A stretch of 34,002 nucleotides of DNA from UBA3263 sp964508865. Its GTDB lineage: Bacteria; Bacteroidota; Bacteroidia; Bacteroidales; Muribaculaceae. The position numbers were made by a program, and so were the translations under genes. The stretch covers positions 1-34,002 of the forward strand of contig CAZDVP010000007.1 in assembly GCA_964508865.1 (NCBI GenBank). The letters run 5' to 3'. Of the stretch, positions 8,317-16,793 are shown piece by piece (position 1 is the first letter of the stretch; each line of letters begins with the position of its first letter). The notes under the pieces were generated by a model. The model was not told the origin of the DNA. It ran no database searches and saw only the letters and a list, made by a program, of their open reading frames with translations.

Positions 8317-9272
8317 AGCGGGCAACTTTTTTCGGCATAACCTCCCTGCTGGTGGTGGCGCTCTTCGTTGCCGACATCTGTCTGGGCAGCGTAGACATTC
8401 CGCTGAGCCGGGTTCTGGGTGCACTCTTTGGCGGCGAAACCGACGCACGCACGCAAACCATAGTGATTGACCTGCGCCTGGTCAAGGCAATAACCGCACT
8501 GCTTGCCGGCATCGCCCTCAGCATCAGCGGCCTGCAGATGCAAACGCTTTTCCGCAACCCGCTGGCCGGACCCTATGTGCTCGGCCTCAGTTCAGGCGCA
8601 TCGCTGGGCGTGGCGATGCTGCTTTTGTGTGGCGCCGGCTCTGCAATGGGCATCGCCGCGGCAGCCATGGCCGGCGCCGCGCTGGTCATGGCCCTGCTCC
8701 TGCTGGTCAACGAAAGGGTCAAGAACGTTATGACGCTGCTCATTCTGGGCATACTCTTTTCGTCGGCCATCGGCTCGGTGGTTCAGATTCTCCAGTTCCT
8801 CAGCCATGAGCAGGCCCTGAAATCCTACGTTGTCTGGACCATGGGGTCGCTCAGCGAAGTAACCGCTCCGCAATTGGTAATTCTTGCCGCATGCGTAGCG
8901 GCTGGATTGCTGCTGTCGGTGCTCACTGTCAAACCGCTAAACCTGTTGGAGTTAGGCGAAACTTTTGCGCGCACTATGGGAGTTGACCTACGCCGCTCGC
9001 GCCTGGCCATACTGGCCTCCACCACCCTGCTGGCCGGCAGCGTAACCGCCTTTTGCGGCCCTATCGGCTTCATCGGCATGGCCATGCCCCACATTGCCCG
9101 CGCCCTGACCGGTGAGTCCGACCACCGCTACCTGCTTCCGGCCTCGGCGCTGGTCGGCGCGGCGGTGCTGATTGCCTGCGACCTGATTTCGCGGCAATTC
9201 CTGATTCCAATCAATGCAGTAACATCACTGGCCGGCATACCGGTTGTGGCCTACGTAGTTATAAAGAAATGA
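8313..9272 (+). CDS. ABC importer permease (BtuC/FecD type)
   Basis: This 319-residue integral membrane protein belongs to the FecCD/BtuC permease family, which normally has ten transmembrane helices. Family hallmarks include RLVKAITALLAGIALSISG, the segment QTLFRNPLAGPYVLG, and GPIGFIGMAMPHIARAL, the coupling region that contacts the ATPase. The ATG at 8313 overlaps the preceding stop as ATGA and gives a first membrane helix at once; in-frame codons upstream lie inside the binding-protein gene and are not used. It should pair as a homodimer with two copies of the ATPase encoded next. Confidence 0.93.
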   Translation: MKRATFFGITSLLVVALFVADICLGSVDIPLSRVLGALFGGETDARTQTIVIDLRLVKAITALLAGIALSISGLQMQTLFRNPLAGPYVLGLSSGASLGVAMLLLCGAGSAMGIAAAAMAGAALVMALLLLVNERVKNVMTLLILGILFSSAIGSVVQILQFLSHEQALKSYVVWTMGSLSEVTAPQLVILAACVAAGLLLSVLTVKPLNLLELGETFARTMGVDLRRSRLAILASTTLLAGSVTAFCGPIGFIGMAMPHIARALTGESDHRYLLPASALVGAAVLIACDLISRQFLIPINAVTSLAGIPVVAYVVIKK

Positions 9273-9985
9273 TTCAAATTCAGAACCTGACCCTGGCCAA
9301 CAGCCCCTCCCATCCACTCATCAGCAACCGGAGCGTCAGCATTCCCGACGGAACGCTCACCGCCCTGATTGGCCGCAACGGCTGCGGCAAGTCAACACTG
9401 CTGCGAACCATGGCCGGCCTGCGCAAACCTCAGCAGGGCCATATCATCATCAATAACACCGACGTCAGCCACGCTCCGGCTGCCGATATGGCCCGGCTGG
9501 TGGCCGTCATCACAACCGAAAGCCCGCGGGTCGATAACCTAACGTGTAGCCAGCTCGTGGCCTACGGCCGCGCACCCCACACCGGACTGCTCGGGCGGCT
9601 CAGTGCAGCCGACCGGCTAATAGTCGATCGCTCGCTCGCCGCAGTTGGTATGCATGAGTTCGCCAACCGCAAAATCAACCATATCTCCGACGGCGAGTCG
9701 CGCCGAATCATGCTGGCGCGAGCCCTGGCTCAGCAAACACCGGTTATTCTGCTCGACGAACCGACGAGTTTTCTCGACGTTCCGGGCCGCTACGAAATCG
9801 CCGCCCTGCTCCGCCGCCTGGCTGCCGACGAGGGCAAAACCATTGTTTACTCCACCCACGAACTCGAACCTGCATTTCGCTACTCCGACCAAATCCTTTT
9901 CATGAGCGCCGACGGACTGCTGCTCGCCCCACCCGACTCGCCGCAGATGCAAGCCGTCAGAGCGCGCTTCATTCCGGCATTATAG
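9269..9985 (+). CDS. ABC importer ATP-binding protein (BtuD/FecE type)
   Basis: This 238-residue ATPase energises the importer. Walker A is GRNGCGKST at 35-43, the signature is ISDGE at 139-143, Walker B is LLDEP at 161-165, and the switch His is H197. The signature has Asp where LSGGE is usual, and the Q-loop region (VITTES) has no Gln; both variants are, to my knowledge, common in Bacteroidetes FecE-like proteins and do not imply inactivation. It overlaps the permease by ATGA. Its last 17 bases overlap the 3' end of the opposing Sua5/YrdC gene, so the two transcripts converge and share sequence. Confidence 0.93.
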   Translation: MIQIQNLTLANSPSHPLISNRSVSIPDGTLTALIGRNGCGKSTLLRTMAGLRKPQQGHIIINNTDVSHAPAADMARLVAVITTESPRVDNLTCSQLVAYGRAPHTGLLGRLSAADRLIVDRSLAAVGMHEFANRKINHISDGESRRIMLARALAQQTPVILLDEPTSFLDVPGRYEIAALLRRLAADEGKTIVYSTHELEPAFRYSDQILFMSADGLLLAPPDSPQMQAVRARFIPAL

Positions 9986-10550
9986 ACCCCTCGCGCAGAA
10001 TCTGCGGCTCGGCCGAATCCATCAGCGAAACAATCGTTGAGCTCAAAACGTCGGGATTGAACTCGCTGCAGCCGTCAACCAGCATCAGCTCAACGTCATT
10101 TTCGAGCTCCATGGGGTCTGACGTGCCAAGCGAACCGCTCAGCAGCGGGTGGCCCATCTCAGCGGCCAGCGCGCGGGCAATTTCATTGTCGGGAATGCGC
10201 ACCCCGACCTCTTTGCGCCCCTTGTAGACCTTGGGCAAAGTCAGCGCCGGAGGCAAAATGAAAGTAAACGGTCCGGGAGTGTTGCGCTTAATCACCTGAA
10301 ACGCACGGTTATCAATGCGCGCATACTGCGCCGCGGTGGCTATGGAGTCGCAAACCAAAGTCAGCGTGTGCTTTTCGGGGTTCACCCCTTTCAGCCGGCA
10401 GAGCGCAGCAATCGCCGCAGTGTTCAGCGAATCGGCCGCCAGAGCCGGATGAGTGTCGGTCGGGTAAATAATCAACTTGCCGGCCCTCAAGGCGTTGGCC
10501 GCCTGCTCAATTGCCCGCATATCAGCGGAATAAAGTGTCAGAATTTCCAT
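9969..10550 (-). CDS. Sua5/YciO/YrdC family protein (threonylcarbamoyl-AMP synthase-like)
   Basis: This 193-residue protein has the YrdC fold. Visible hallmarks are the N-terminal LRAGKLIIYPTDTHPALAAD segment, the KGVNPEKHTLTLVC region, the NTPGPFTFILPP motif, and GVRIPDN followed by a Ser-rich loop (LLSGSLGTSD). The family includes L-threonylcarbamoyladenylate synthase, which makes the precursor for t6A at tRNA position 37. The KxR-SxN residues are only partly matched, and the protein is closer in length to the YciO branch, so the exact activity is not certain. The ATG at 10550 is preferred to 10562 because it begins directly with the conserved first strand. The gene lies downstream of the rpsP terminator; an imperfect box (TTAATTTG) precedes it. 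Confidence 0.85.
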   Translation of the reverse strand: MEILTLYSADMRAIEQAANALRAGKLIIYPTDTHPALAADSLNTAAIAALCRLKGVNPEKHTLTLVCDSIATAAQYARIDNRAFQVIKRNTPGPFTFILPPALTLPKVYKGRKEVGVRIPDNEIARALAAEMGHPLLSGSLGTSDPMELENDVELMLVDGCSEFNPDVLSSTIVSLMDSAEPQILREGSIMPE

Positions 10551-10571
10551 TATCAGCTTCAAATTAAACCT

Positions 10572-10601
10572 AAAAAAGCCCGCACTGTTGAGGCGGACTT
10601 T
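10572..10601 (-). terminator. Rho-independent terminator of rpsP
   Basis: On the minus strand a 9-bp stem (AAAGTCCGC with GCGGGCTTT, one G-U pair) encloses a 9-base loop and runs into a T tract. It begins 31 bases after the rpsP stop and separates rpsP from the Sua5/YrdC gene. Confidence 0.75.
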
Positions 10602-10632
10602 CTTAGTTGGTTGTCAGAACGCAGCCTTGCTC

Positions 10633-11193
10633 TTATTCAGCAGCTTCAGCAGCGGGAGCTTCTTCGGCGGGAGCCTCGTTGGCAGCAGCTTCGGCAGCGG
10701 CGGCAGCTTCGGCTTCAGCCTTAGCGGCAGCGAGTTCTGCTTTCTTCTTAGCCACGGCTTCAGCCTTAGCCTTGTTAACGGCTACTTCAGCTTCATAGCG
10801 AGCCTTCTGAGCTTCTTCCTGCTTCGAGGCCATAGCGGTCTTGTCGGCGTTAACGGCAGCCTGCTTTTTCTGCTTCCAGGCTTCGAAACGACGCTGAGCT
10901 TCAGCTTCGTCGAAAGCGCCTTTCTTAACGCCACCCTGAAGGTGCTTCATCAGAAGAACGCCTTCTTCAGAAAGAATGGTGCGAACGGTTGCAGTGGGGA
11001 GTGCACCCACATTCAGCCAATACAGAGCCCGCTCGAAGTTCAAAGATATCGTGGCGGGATTGGTGTTGGGGTTGTAGCTACCAATGCGCTCGATAAATTT
11101 GCCATCACGTGGCGCTCTGCTGTCGGCGATTACGATAGGATAGAAGGCGTAGTCCTTATGACCACGACGCTGCAGGCGAATCTTAGTTGCCAT
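10633..11193 (-). CDS. rpsP: 30S ribosomal protein S16 with Ala-rich C-terminal extension
   Basis: The first 85 residues are a typical S16 protein of the small ribosomal subunit, with KIRLQRRGHKDYAFYPIVIAD at the N terminus and the ERIGSYNPNT motif near residue 36. The protein continues to 186 residues, about twice the bacterial norm. The extra part is a highly charged, Ala/Lys/Glu-rich helix ending in repeated PAEEAPAAEA-type sequence. Such tails are known in Bacteroidetes S16 proteins and their role is not established. The gene has its own promoter about 70 bases upstream and a terminator just downstream, so it is transcribed alone. Confidence 0.97.
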   Translation of the reverse strand: MATKIRLQRRGHKDYAFYPIVIADSRAPRDGKFIERIGSYNPNTNPATISLNFERALYWLNVGALPTATVRTILSEEGVLLMKHLQGGVKKGAFDEAEAQRRFEAWKQKKQAAVNADKTAMASKQEEAQKARYEAEVAVNKAKAEAVAKKKAELAAAKAEAEAAAAAEAAANEAPAEEAPAAEAAE

Positions 11194-11263
11194 ACTGTAG
11201 AGATTGTTTTGAAGTTAGTTAATGAGTTGGGTTAATATTGGCGGCCTATTCCTAAGCCGACCG

Positions 11264-11271
11264 CAAAGTTA
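11264..11271 (-). promoter_or_regulatory. -7 promoter box of rpsP
   Basis: The minus strand reads TAACTTTG, an exact TAnnTTTG match, with a TTTG placed 20 bases upstream that fits the -33 element. The leader before the rpsP ATG is about 65 bases, clearly longer than at most other promoters in this window. No structured leader motif was recognised in 11194-11263. Confidence 0.65.
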
Positions 11272-11355
11272 CGAAAATAATCCCAAACCACCAAACCCGA
11301 CCCGAATTTCCCCATCAATATTATTCAATATCATCGGGAATAGGGAAAAAAGTTG

Positions 11356-11363
11356 TAAATTTG
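11356..11363 (+). promoter_or_regulatory. -7 promoter box of the GNAT/TonB receptor operon
   Basis: The sequence TAAATTTG matches TAnnTTTG and ends 4 bases before the ATG at 11368. A -33 TTTG is not evident. The placement predicts a leaderless or nearly leaderless transcript. Confidence 0.6.
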
Positions 11364-11367
11364 CGGT

Positions 11368-11910
11368 ATGATTATGATTGAGAAATGTGGCAGCGAGGAT
11401 AGCGAGCTGATTGCGCGTGCGGTGGTTATGGCTCTGCATGAGGAGTTTGACCCGGAGCAGCTGTGGTGCCGGATGTTTTGGAATCTGGCGGCTCGCACTG
11501 ATTCGCAATATAGTTACCTGAACGCGCTGAAGGCGATTGTGCCTTCGGGGGAGGTTGCGGGTATTATTGTTTGCTACGACGGGGCACGCCTGGCGCAGCT
11601 GCGGCAGGCGCTTTTCGATGAGTATGAGCGACTGACCGGGCGGCAGTTGGGGGCGTTTGCCGACGAAACCGACGCCGGGGAATGGTATCTGGACAGTCTG
11701 GCGGTGTTTCCGCCGTTCCGTGGCCAGGGCATCGCTAAGGCGCTGATTGAGGCAGCCGTTGCGCTCGCTCCGGCCAACCGCACGCCGGGATTGCTTTGCG
11801 CTAAGGATAACGCGGGCGCAAAGCGGCTTTATGAAGCATTAGGGTTCGCCAAGGTTGGCGAGCGGCCGTTTATGGGTCAGATTATGGACCATATGTGCAA
11901 GCAGAGCTGA
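11368..11910 (+). CDS. GNAT-family N-acetyltransferase
   Basis: This 180-residue protein has the acetyl-CoA-binding core of GNAT enzymes: strand LDSLAVFPPFRGQGIAKALI at about 110-129 with the pyrophosphate loop RGQGIA, and the later motif NAGAKRLYEALGF at about 147-159, which is strand and helix motif B. The N-terminal half binds the acceptor and is not diagnostic. The substrate is unknown. The stop overlaps the start of the TonB receptor gene as TGATG, so the two are translationally coupled, which is an unusual partnership. An ATG three codons in (MIEKCG) is an alternative start; the first one is preferred for its distance to the promoter box. Confidence 0.9.
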   Translation: MIMIEKCGSEDSELIARAVVMALHEEFDPEQLWCRMFWNLAARTDSQYSYLNALKAIVPSGEVAGIIVCYDGARLAQLRQALFDEYERLTGRQLGAFADETDAGEWYLDSLAVFPPFRGQGIAKALIEAAVALAPANRTPGLLCAKDNAGAKRLYEALGFAKVGERPFMGQIMDHMCKQS

Positions 11911-13982
11911 TGGGACGTTTGTTTGGAAATCTGATTCTGGCCGGACTTGTAGGAGCCACTACCCTGCAGGCTGCCGCGGCTGAGCCGGCCGATAGCCTCG
12001 GAAGGAGCGAAACTCTGAAGGAGGTTGTCGTTACGGGCAATTCGGCCCGACGGCGCATTGAAAATCCGCGCATCGGGGCCGAAAGGCTTGAGCTGGCCAA
12101 ACTGGCGCAGATGCCCTCGTTTGGCGGCGAGAATGACCTGATCAAGTCGCTGGCACTGCTGCCCGGAGTGCGCAGCGAGGGCGACGGCGGCGGAGGGTTT
12201 GAGGTCCGCGGCGGCAATTCGTCGCAAAACCGAGTGGTTATCGACGGCATAACGCTATATAATCCGGCCCACGTTATGGGCATATTTTCAACGTTTAACG
12301 ACAATGCCATCGCGTCGGCAACGCTGTTTAAGGGTCCGATTCCGGCGCAGTTCGGCGAGGCTTCGTCGGCAGTTCTTGAAACGGGCCTTGCGCCGGGCGA
12401 CATGAACGACTACCACGCATCGCTGACAGTTGGCATTTTGGCGGCCAAGCTTCGAGCCGAGGGTCCGATTGTTAAGGATAAGCTCTCGTTTGCGGTCGAC
12501 GCGCGGCGCTCATATGTTGACGCATTTTTGAAGATAGTTCCGAAATACAGGAGCACGATTATGAATTTCTATGACGTGTCGGCCAAGTTGCGTTATACGC
12601 CCGACTCCCGAAACCTGATTGACGGTTCGTTTTTTGTCAGCCACGACAATATGGCCATAGAGCGGCTGATGGGAATGTATTGGGGCAACATAGGCGGCGC
12701 ACTGAACTGGCAGGCGCGCACCGGCGGCAACCTGACCTTCACAACAACGGCGGCAGTTACGCACTATGCGCCGAAAATGACGGTGGAGATGATGGATATC
12801 GACCAGACAATGTGGACCTACGTGCGCAACTATTCCATCAACGAAAAAATCCGATGGCAACCAACTGCCGCCCACGGTCTTGAGTTCGGATTGCGCAGCG
12901 AACTGCTGCAGGTCAAATCGGCCGAATGGCTGATAAACAGCACCAAGGAGCGGGAAATCAGGTCGCTCTGGACCAACTCCGCATGGGTGGACTATAGCGG
13001 CAACTTCGCCGACAAGGTGGAGCTGACCGCCGGGGCGAGGCTCAACGTATCGTCGGTCCTTTCTGCCGGCCGCTTCTATGAGTACTTTTCGCTGCTTGAG
13101 AATCCGGCGCAGTTCCGCCCGGAAACTTATATCGGCATCGAGCCAAGGGTTAACCTGAAATACAACATTTCCAAGCTGCACAACATCAAGGCCGGCGCCG
13201 GCATATCGTCGCAGAACCTGCATGCCATCCGGGCCAGCTCGACTTCGTTTCCGTTCGACCGCTATGCGCTGACTTCGGCAGTTGTCAAGCCGGAGCGGTC
13301 ACTGCTCTACGCGTTAGGCTATTGCGGCATGACCGGAAGCGGCGCCTACGACTGGTCGGTTGAAGGCTACTACCGCAACATCTACAACGTTTATGACCTG
13401 AAAGACGGGCGCACGGTGTTTTCCGACATCAATCTGGAAAGCATAATCCTTGGCGGACGCGGACGCAGCTACGGCGTGGAATTTATGTTGCGCAAAAACA
13501 CCGGCAAGGTCACCGGCTGGATTTCCTACACACTGTCGCGCACGCAAACCCGCATCGCTGAAATCAACAACGGACAATGGTATGACGCCACCAACGACCG
13601 GCGCCACGACCTTTCAATAGCGTGCATATGGAACATCACTGACCAATGGTCGGTTTCCGGCTCATGGATTTACCTTTCGGGCCAACCGCTGACTGCGCCC
13701 GACGCAAAATATGAAATCGCCGGCGAAACCTGCTATTACTACTCGAAACGCAACGGCTACCTCACTCCACCGACCCACCGTTTGGACCTTTCGGCGAAAT
13801 ATACCCACACCGGGCGGCGGTTCACCTACGAATGGGCCTTTGGGGTGTACAACGCCTACTGCCGCTATAACCCCTATATCGTTTACTTTACCGACGACCC
13901 CGAAAAGCCGTCGGGCAGCAAGGCCATGGTGCAAGCAATGTATGGACTGGTGCCGTCGGTTTCCTATACTCTTAAATTCTGA
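11910..13982 (+). CDS. TonB-dependent outer-membrane receptor
   Basis: This 690-residue protein begins with a signal peptide (MGRLFGNLILAGLVGATTLQ, cleavage near AAAAE), a TonB-box-like EVVVTG near residue 37, and a plug domain with LLPGVRSEGDGGGGFEVRGG and RVVIDGITLYNP. The rest is a 22-strand-type barrel ending in the aromatic SYTLKF. It lacks the N-terminal carboxypeptidase-regulatory-like domain found in SusC-type receptors, so it belongs to the shorter group paired with DUF4249 lipoproteins. It imports a nutrient, perhaps a metal chelate, using TonB-ExbBD energy; the ligand is not known. The ATG at 11910 is chosen over 11895 because it overlaps the preceding stop as TGATG and starts the signal peptide cleanly. 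Confidence 0.93.
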   Translation: MGRLFGNLILAGLVGATTLQAAAAEPADSLGRSETLKEVVVTGNSARRRIENPRIGAERLELAKLAQMPSFGGENDLIKSLALLPGVRSEGDGGGGFEVRGGNSSQNRVVIDGITLYNPAHVMGIFSTFNDNAIASATLFKGPIPAQFGEASSAVLETGLAPGDMNDYHASLTVGILAAKLRAEGPIVKDKLSFAVDARRSYVDAFLKIVPKYRSTIMNFYDVSAKLRYTPDSRNLIDGSFFVSHDNMAIERLMGMYWGNIGGALNWQARTGGNLTFTTTAAVTHYAPKMTVEMMDIDQTMWTYVRNYSINEKIRWQPTAAHGLEFGLRSELLQVKSAEWLINSTKEREIRSLWTNSAWVDYSGNFADKVELTAGARLNVSSVLSAGRFYEYFSLLENPAQFRPETYIGIEPRVNLKYNISKLHNIKAGAGISSQNLHAIRASSTSFPFDRYALTSAVVKPERSLLYALGYCGMTGSGAYDWSVEGYYRNIYNVYDLKDGRTVFSDINLESIILGGRGRSYGVEFMLRKNTGKVTGWISYTLSRTQTRIAEINNGQWYDATNDRRHDLSIACIWNITDQWSVSGSWIYLSGQPLTAPDAKYEIAGETCYYYSKRNGYLTPPTHRLDLSAKYTHTGRRFTYEWAFGVYNAYCRYNPYIVYFTDDPEKPSGSKAMVQAMYGLVPSVSYTLKF

Positions 13983-13987
13983 GCAAC

Positions 13988-14794
13988 ATGAGGTTAAAAC
14001 AGATATTAACAGTTATTTGCGTCGGTCTGGCCCTTGCGGGTTGCTCGCGGGAGATAGACTTTGAGTATATCAACATCGAGCCGCTGACGGTAATCGAGGC
14101 CGAGCTGACGCCTGAGGGCGCAAAAGTGGGCATCAGGCTGACCACTCCAATGGACGAGCCGATGAACCGCACGCTGCTGACCGACGCAGCAGTGACCCTG
14201 ACAGACCTTGACGGCTCAGGCGAGCCGGCCACACTCACGCCCGACTCCGAGGGATACTACCGCTCAGCCGACGGCGGAGTGACAGGCCACCGCTACAGCC
14301 TGAGAGTTGAACGCGCCGGGCGGCACTTCGAGGCTGAAACCGAAATGTTCGGCCCGACAACAATCGAGAGCCTCTTTTTCAACTGGATCAGTATGCCCTA
14401 CGACAAAGTCGCCGTGCTTCAGGGGCAATTTACCGACAACCCCGCGTCGCCGGGCGATTGCTATTGGGTTAAGATTTATCGCAACGGCAAAATCTATCAG
14501 TGGGGTGAAATCGACGACCGCGGAGCAGTTGGCGGCCTATGCACCTACGTCAGCATGACCTCGCGCAAGGACACCGACGCGGAAGACGACGAGAGCGTGC
14601 TGTTCGACAACGACGTAGTGACAATGAAGGTATGCCGCATCAGCAAAGCGATGAACGACTATCTCGAGGCCCTGGCAAACGACAGCAACGGCCCCGCCAT
14701 GTTCAGCGGCGACCGTTGCTTGGGATATTTTCTGGCTTCAACGCCGGCGGAGAAAAGCATAGTTTTCCACCCCGACGAGATTCCTGACTTTTGA
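13988..14794 (+). CDS. DUF4249 lipoprotein, partner of the TonB receptor
   Basis: This 268-residue lipoprotein has the signal MRLKQILTVICVGLALAGC with Cys19. The body matches the DUF4249 family by its order: an early strand ending in PLTVIEAELT, a Ig-like N-terminal part with YYRSADGGVTGHRYSLRVE, then a segment of the type FTDNPASPGDCYWVKIYRNG and a final part with LFDNDVVTMKVCRISKAMNDYLEAL. Members are surface-exposed or periplasmic-facing lipoproteins found next to TonB receptors in Bacteroidetes, and probably help capture the ligand. It starts 5 bases after the receptor stop. Its stop is one base from the stop of the opposing M3 peptidase gene. Confidence 0.85.
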   Translation: MRLKQILTVICVGLALAGCSREIDFEYINIEPLTVIEAELTPEGAKVGIRLTTPMDEPMNRTLLTDAAVTLTDLDGSGEPATLTPDSEGYYRSADGGVTGHRYSLRVERAGRHFEAETEMFGPTTIESLFFNWISMPYDKVAVLQGQFTDNPASPGDCYWVKIYRNGKIYQWGEIDDRGAVGGLCTYVSMTSRKDTDAEDDESVLFDNDVVTMKVCRISKAMNDYLEALANDSNGPAMFSGDRCLGYFLASTPAEKSIVFHPDEIPDF

Positions 14795-14795
14795 A

Positions 14796-16793
14796 TCAGC
14801 GGCTGATGCCGTCGCGCCGCAAAAGGGCATCTATGGTTGCCGGGCGGCCGCGGAAAGCAGCATAGAGTTCAGCAGCCGGAGCGGAACCGCCCTTTTCCAG
14901 AATATTGCGGCGGAAGGAGTCGGCCAGCTCGCGGTTGAAAGTGCCGTTCTGCTCGAAATAATCGAACGCGTCGGCATCGAGCACCTCAGCCCACTTATAG
15001 GAATAATAGCCGGCGGCGTAACCGCCCGAAAAAATGTGACCGAACGAGGTCGCGATTGAAGTTCCGGGCACATGAGGGAAGATTTCAACCGCTTTGATAG
15101 CCTGATTTTCAACTTCCGTTATGTCGGTGATAGGTTCGGTTATGGTATGGAAGCCGAAATCAAGGAAGCCAAAATTGAGCTGACGCACGCAGGCATAGGC
15201 AGCGCCGAAGCGGCGGGCTGCTATCATGCGGTCAAACAGCTCGTCGGGCAGTGGCTCGTCGGTTTCATAATGGCAGGCAAAAGTATCGAGGAACTCACGC
15301 GAATAAAAGAAGTTTTCGTTGAACTGCGATGGGAGCTCAACAAAATCGCGGTCAACGTTGGTTCCAGCCTGCGACGAATGTTTGGCCCGGGTGAGCAGCG
15401 AGTGCAGCGCATGACCGAACTCATGGAGGAACGTCGTTACCTCGCCCGGCGAAAGCAGCGACGGGCAGCCGTCGGTTGACCGGGTAAAGTTCATTACGAT
15501 GTTGACCTGAGGGCGCACAGTGCCGTCGGCCTCGCGGAAGTCGGTCATCCATGCGCCGGGGCTCTTGCGGCCCGGACGGGGGAAGAAATCGGTGTAGAGC
15601 AAGCCCAGGTGGGAGCCGTCGGCATCCAAAACCTCATAGACCTGAACGTCGGGGTGATAAACGTCGACACCCGCCTTTCGACGGATGTTCACTCCATATA
15701 GTCGCTCAGCGAGTCGGAAAACACCTATGACAACATTTTCGAGACGAAAATAAGGGCGCAGGGTCTCAGGGTCGAAATCATAGCGTTCCTTGCGCAGGCG
15801 GTTGGCATGATACGCATAATTCCAGGGCGTAATCTCCTCGCCGGCAAATTCGCGGAGTTCGTCGAGCTCGCGCTGCAAGGCGGGCATATAGGCATCGCGC
15901 AACTGTCCCAACAGGCCCAGAGCGGCAGCAGGAGTGCCGGCCATGGTGCGGTCGAGTTTGAAGTCGGCAAAGGTTTCATAGCCGAGCAGACGCGCCTTTT
16001 CGAGGCGAAGGGCGGCGATTTCCTTTACGATTTCAACATTCGAGAACTCACCGGCGAGATTGCGTCCGCTATACATCTTATACACCTTGCGGCGCAGGTT
16101 CTCGAAAGGCGAAAGCTTCATGAACGTTGTGTATTCCGGAGCCTGCAGCGTCAACACATAAGGAGCATCGGAATAATGCGCGCGGGCATTTTCGGCCATC
16201 TGGTTGAGGAGCCATTTAGGTAGGCCGGCGGTCTGTTCGGAAGATAGCGGGAAGGCGTAGGTTGCCAGCTCGCGCTTCACGTTCTGACCAAACAGGGTTG
16301 TGAGCTCATCGAGGCGGGCGGAAATCGCGCGGAAGCGCTCGCGGTCAGCGCCTTCAAGATTGGCACCGCTGCGCACGAAACCCATATAGGAATCTTCAAG
16401 CAGCTTCAAATCAGGGCCACTCAGGCTGAGTTCATCGCGCCGGGAGTAAACATGCTTTATGCGCTCAAAGAGTTTTTCGTTCAAACCGATTTTTGAGGAA
16501 TAGTCGCTCAGCAGCGGCGAGGCCTTGAGCGAAATATCCATCATTTCCTCGTCGGCATCGGCCGACAGCAGCGGATAGAAAACGCTGAGCACCCGATTGA
16601 GAGTCTTGCCGGAGTTTTCGAGCGCCAGAACAGTATTCTCGAATGTCGGCTCGTCGGGATTGGCGACTATGGCATCGACTTCTGCAAGCCCCTCGGCTAT
16701 GGCCGATTCGATTGCAGGGAGGAAGTCGGAATGCTTGATTTGGGAAAAAGGAGGAGTGTCAAAGGGTTGGAGAAGAGGATTATTTCGAGTCAT
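14796..16793 (-). CDS. M3-family zinc oligopeptidase (peptidyl-dipeptidase Dcp-like)
   Basis: This 665-residue thimet-type metallopeptidase has HEFGH at residues 457-461 with the third zinc ligand E486 in DFVELPSQ. The N-terminal helical part begins NPLLQPFDTPPFSQIKHSDF, typical of Dcp/OpdA enzymes. No signal peptide is seen, so it should degrade short peptides in the cytoplasm. The length matches the family (about 680). The ATG at 16793 overlaps the upstream TPR gene by 14 bases; a GTG or ATG at 16814 would lengthen the overlap to 35 bases. It is the last gene of the satD operon. Confidence 0.95.
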   Translation of the reverse strand: MTRNNPLLQPFDTPPFSQIKHSDFLPAIESAIAEGLAEVDAIVANPDEPTFENTVLALENSGKTLNRVLSVFYPLLSADADEEMMDISLKASPLLSDYSSKIGLNEKLFERIKHVYSRRDELSLSGPDLKLLEDSYMGFVRSGANLEGADRERFRAISARLDELTTLFGQNVKRELATYAFPLSSEQTAGLPKWLLNQMAENARAHYSDAPYVLTLQAPEYTTFMKLSPFENLRRKVYKMYSGRNLAGEFSNVEIVKEIAALRLEKARLLGYETFADFKLDRTMAGTPAAALGLLGQLRDAYMPALQRELDELREFAGEEITPWNYAYHANRLRKERYDFDPETLRPYFRLENVVIGVFRLAERLYGVNIRRKAGVDVYHPDVQVYEVLDADGSHLGLLYTDFFPRPGRKSPGAWMTDFREADGTVRPQVNIVMNFTRSTDGCPSLLSPGEVTTFLHEFGHALHSLLTRAKHSSQAGTNVDRDFVELPSQFNENFFYSREFLDTFACHYETDEPLPDELFDRMIAARRFGAAYACVRQLNFGFLDFGFHTITEPITDITEVENQAIKAVEIFPHVPGTSIATSFGHIFSGGYAAGYYSYKWAEVLDADAFDYFEQNGTFNRELADSFRRNILEKGGSAPAAELYAAFRGRPATIDALLRRDGISR

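Noticed and set aside
10588..11235. 215-codon plus-strand open frame rich in Ser, Gly and Phe
   Set aside because: It mirrors the Ala/Glu/Lys-rich codons of the rpsP tail on the other strand; the low-complexity composition is an artefact.
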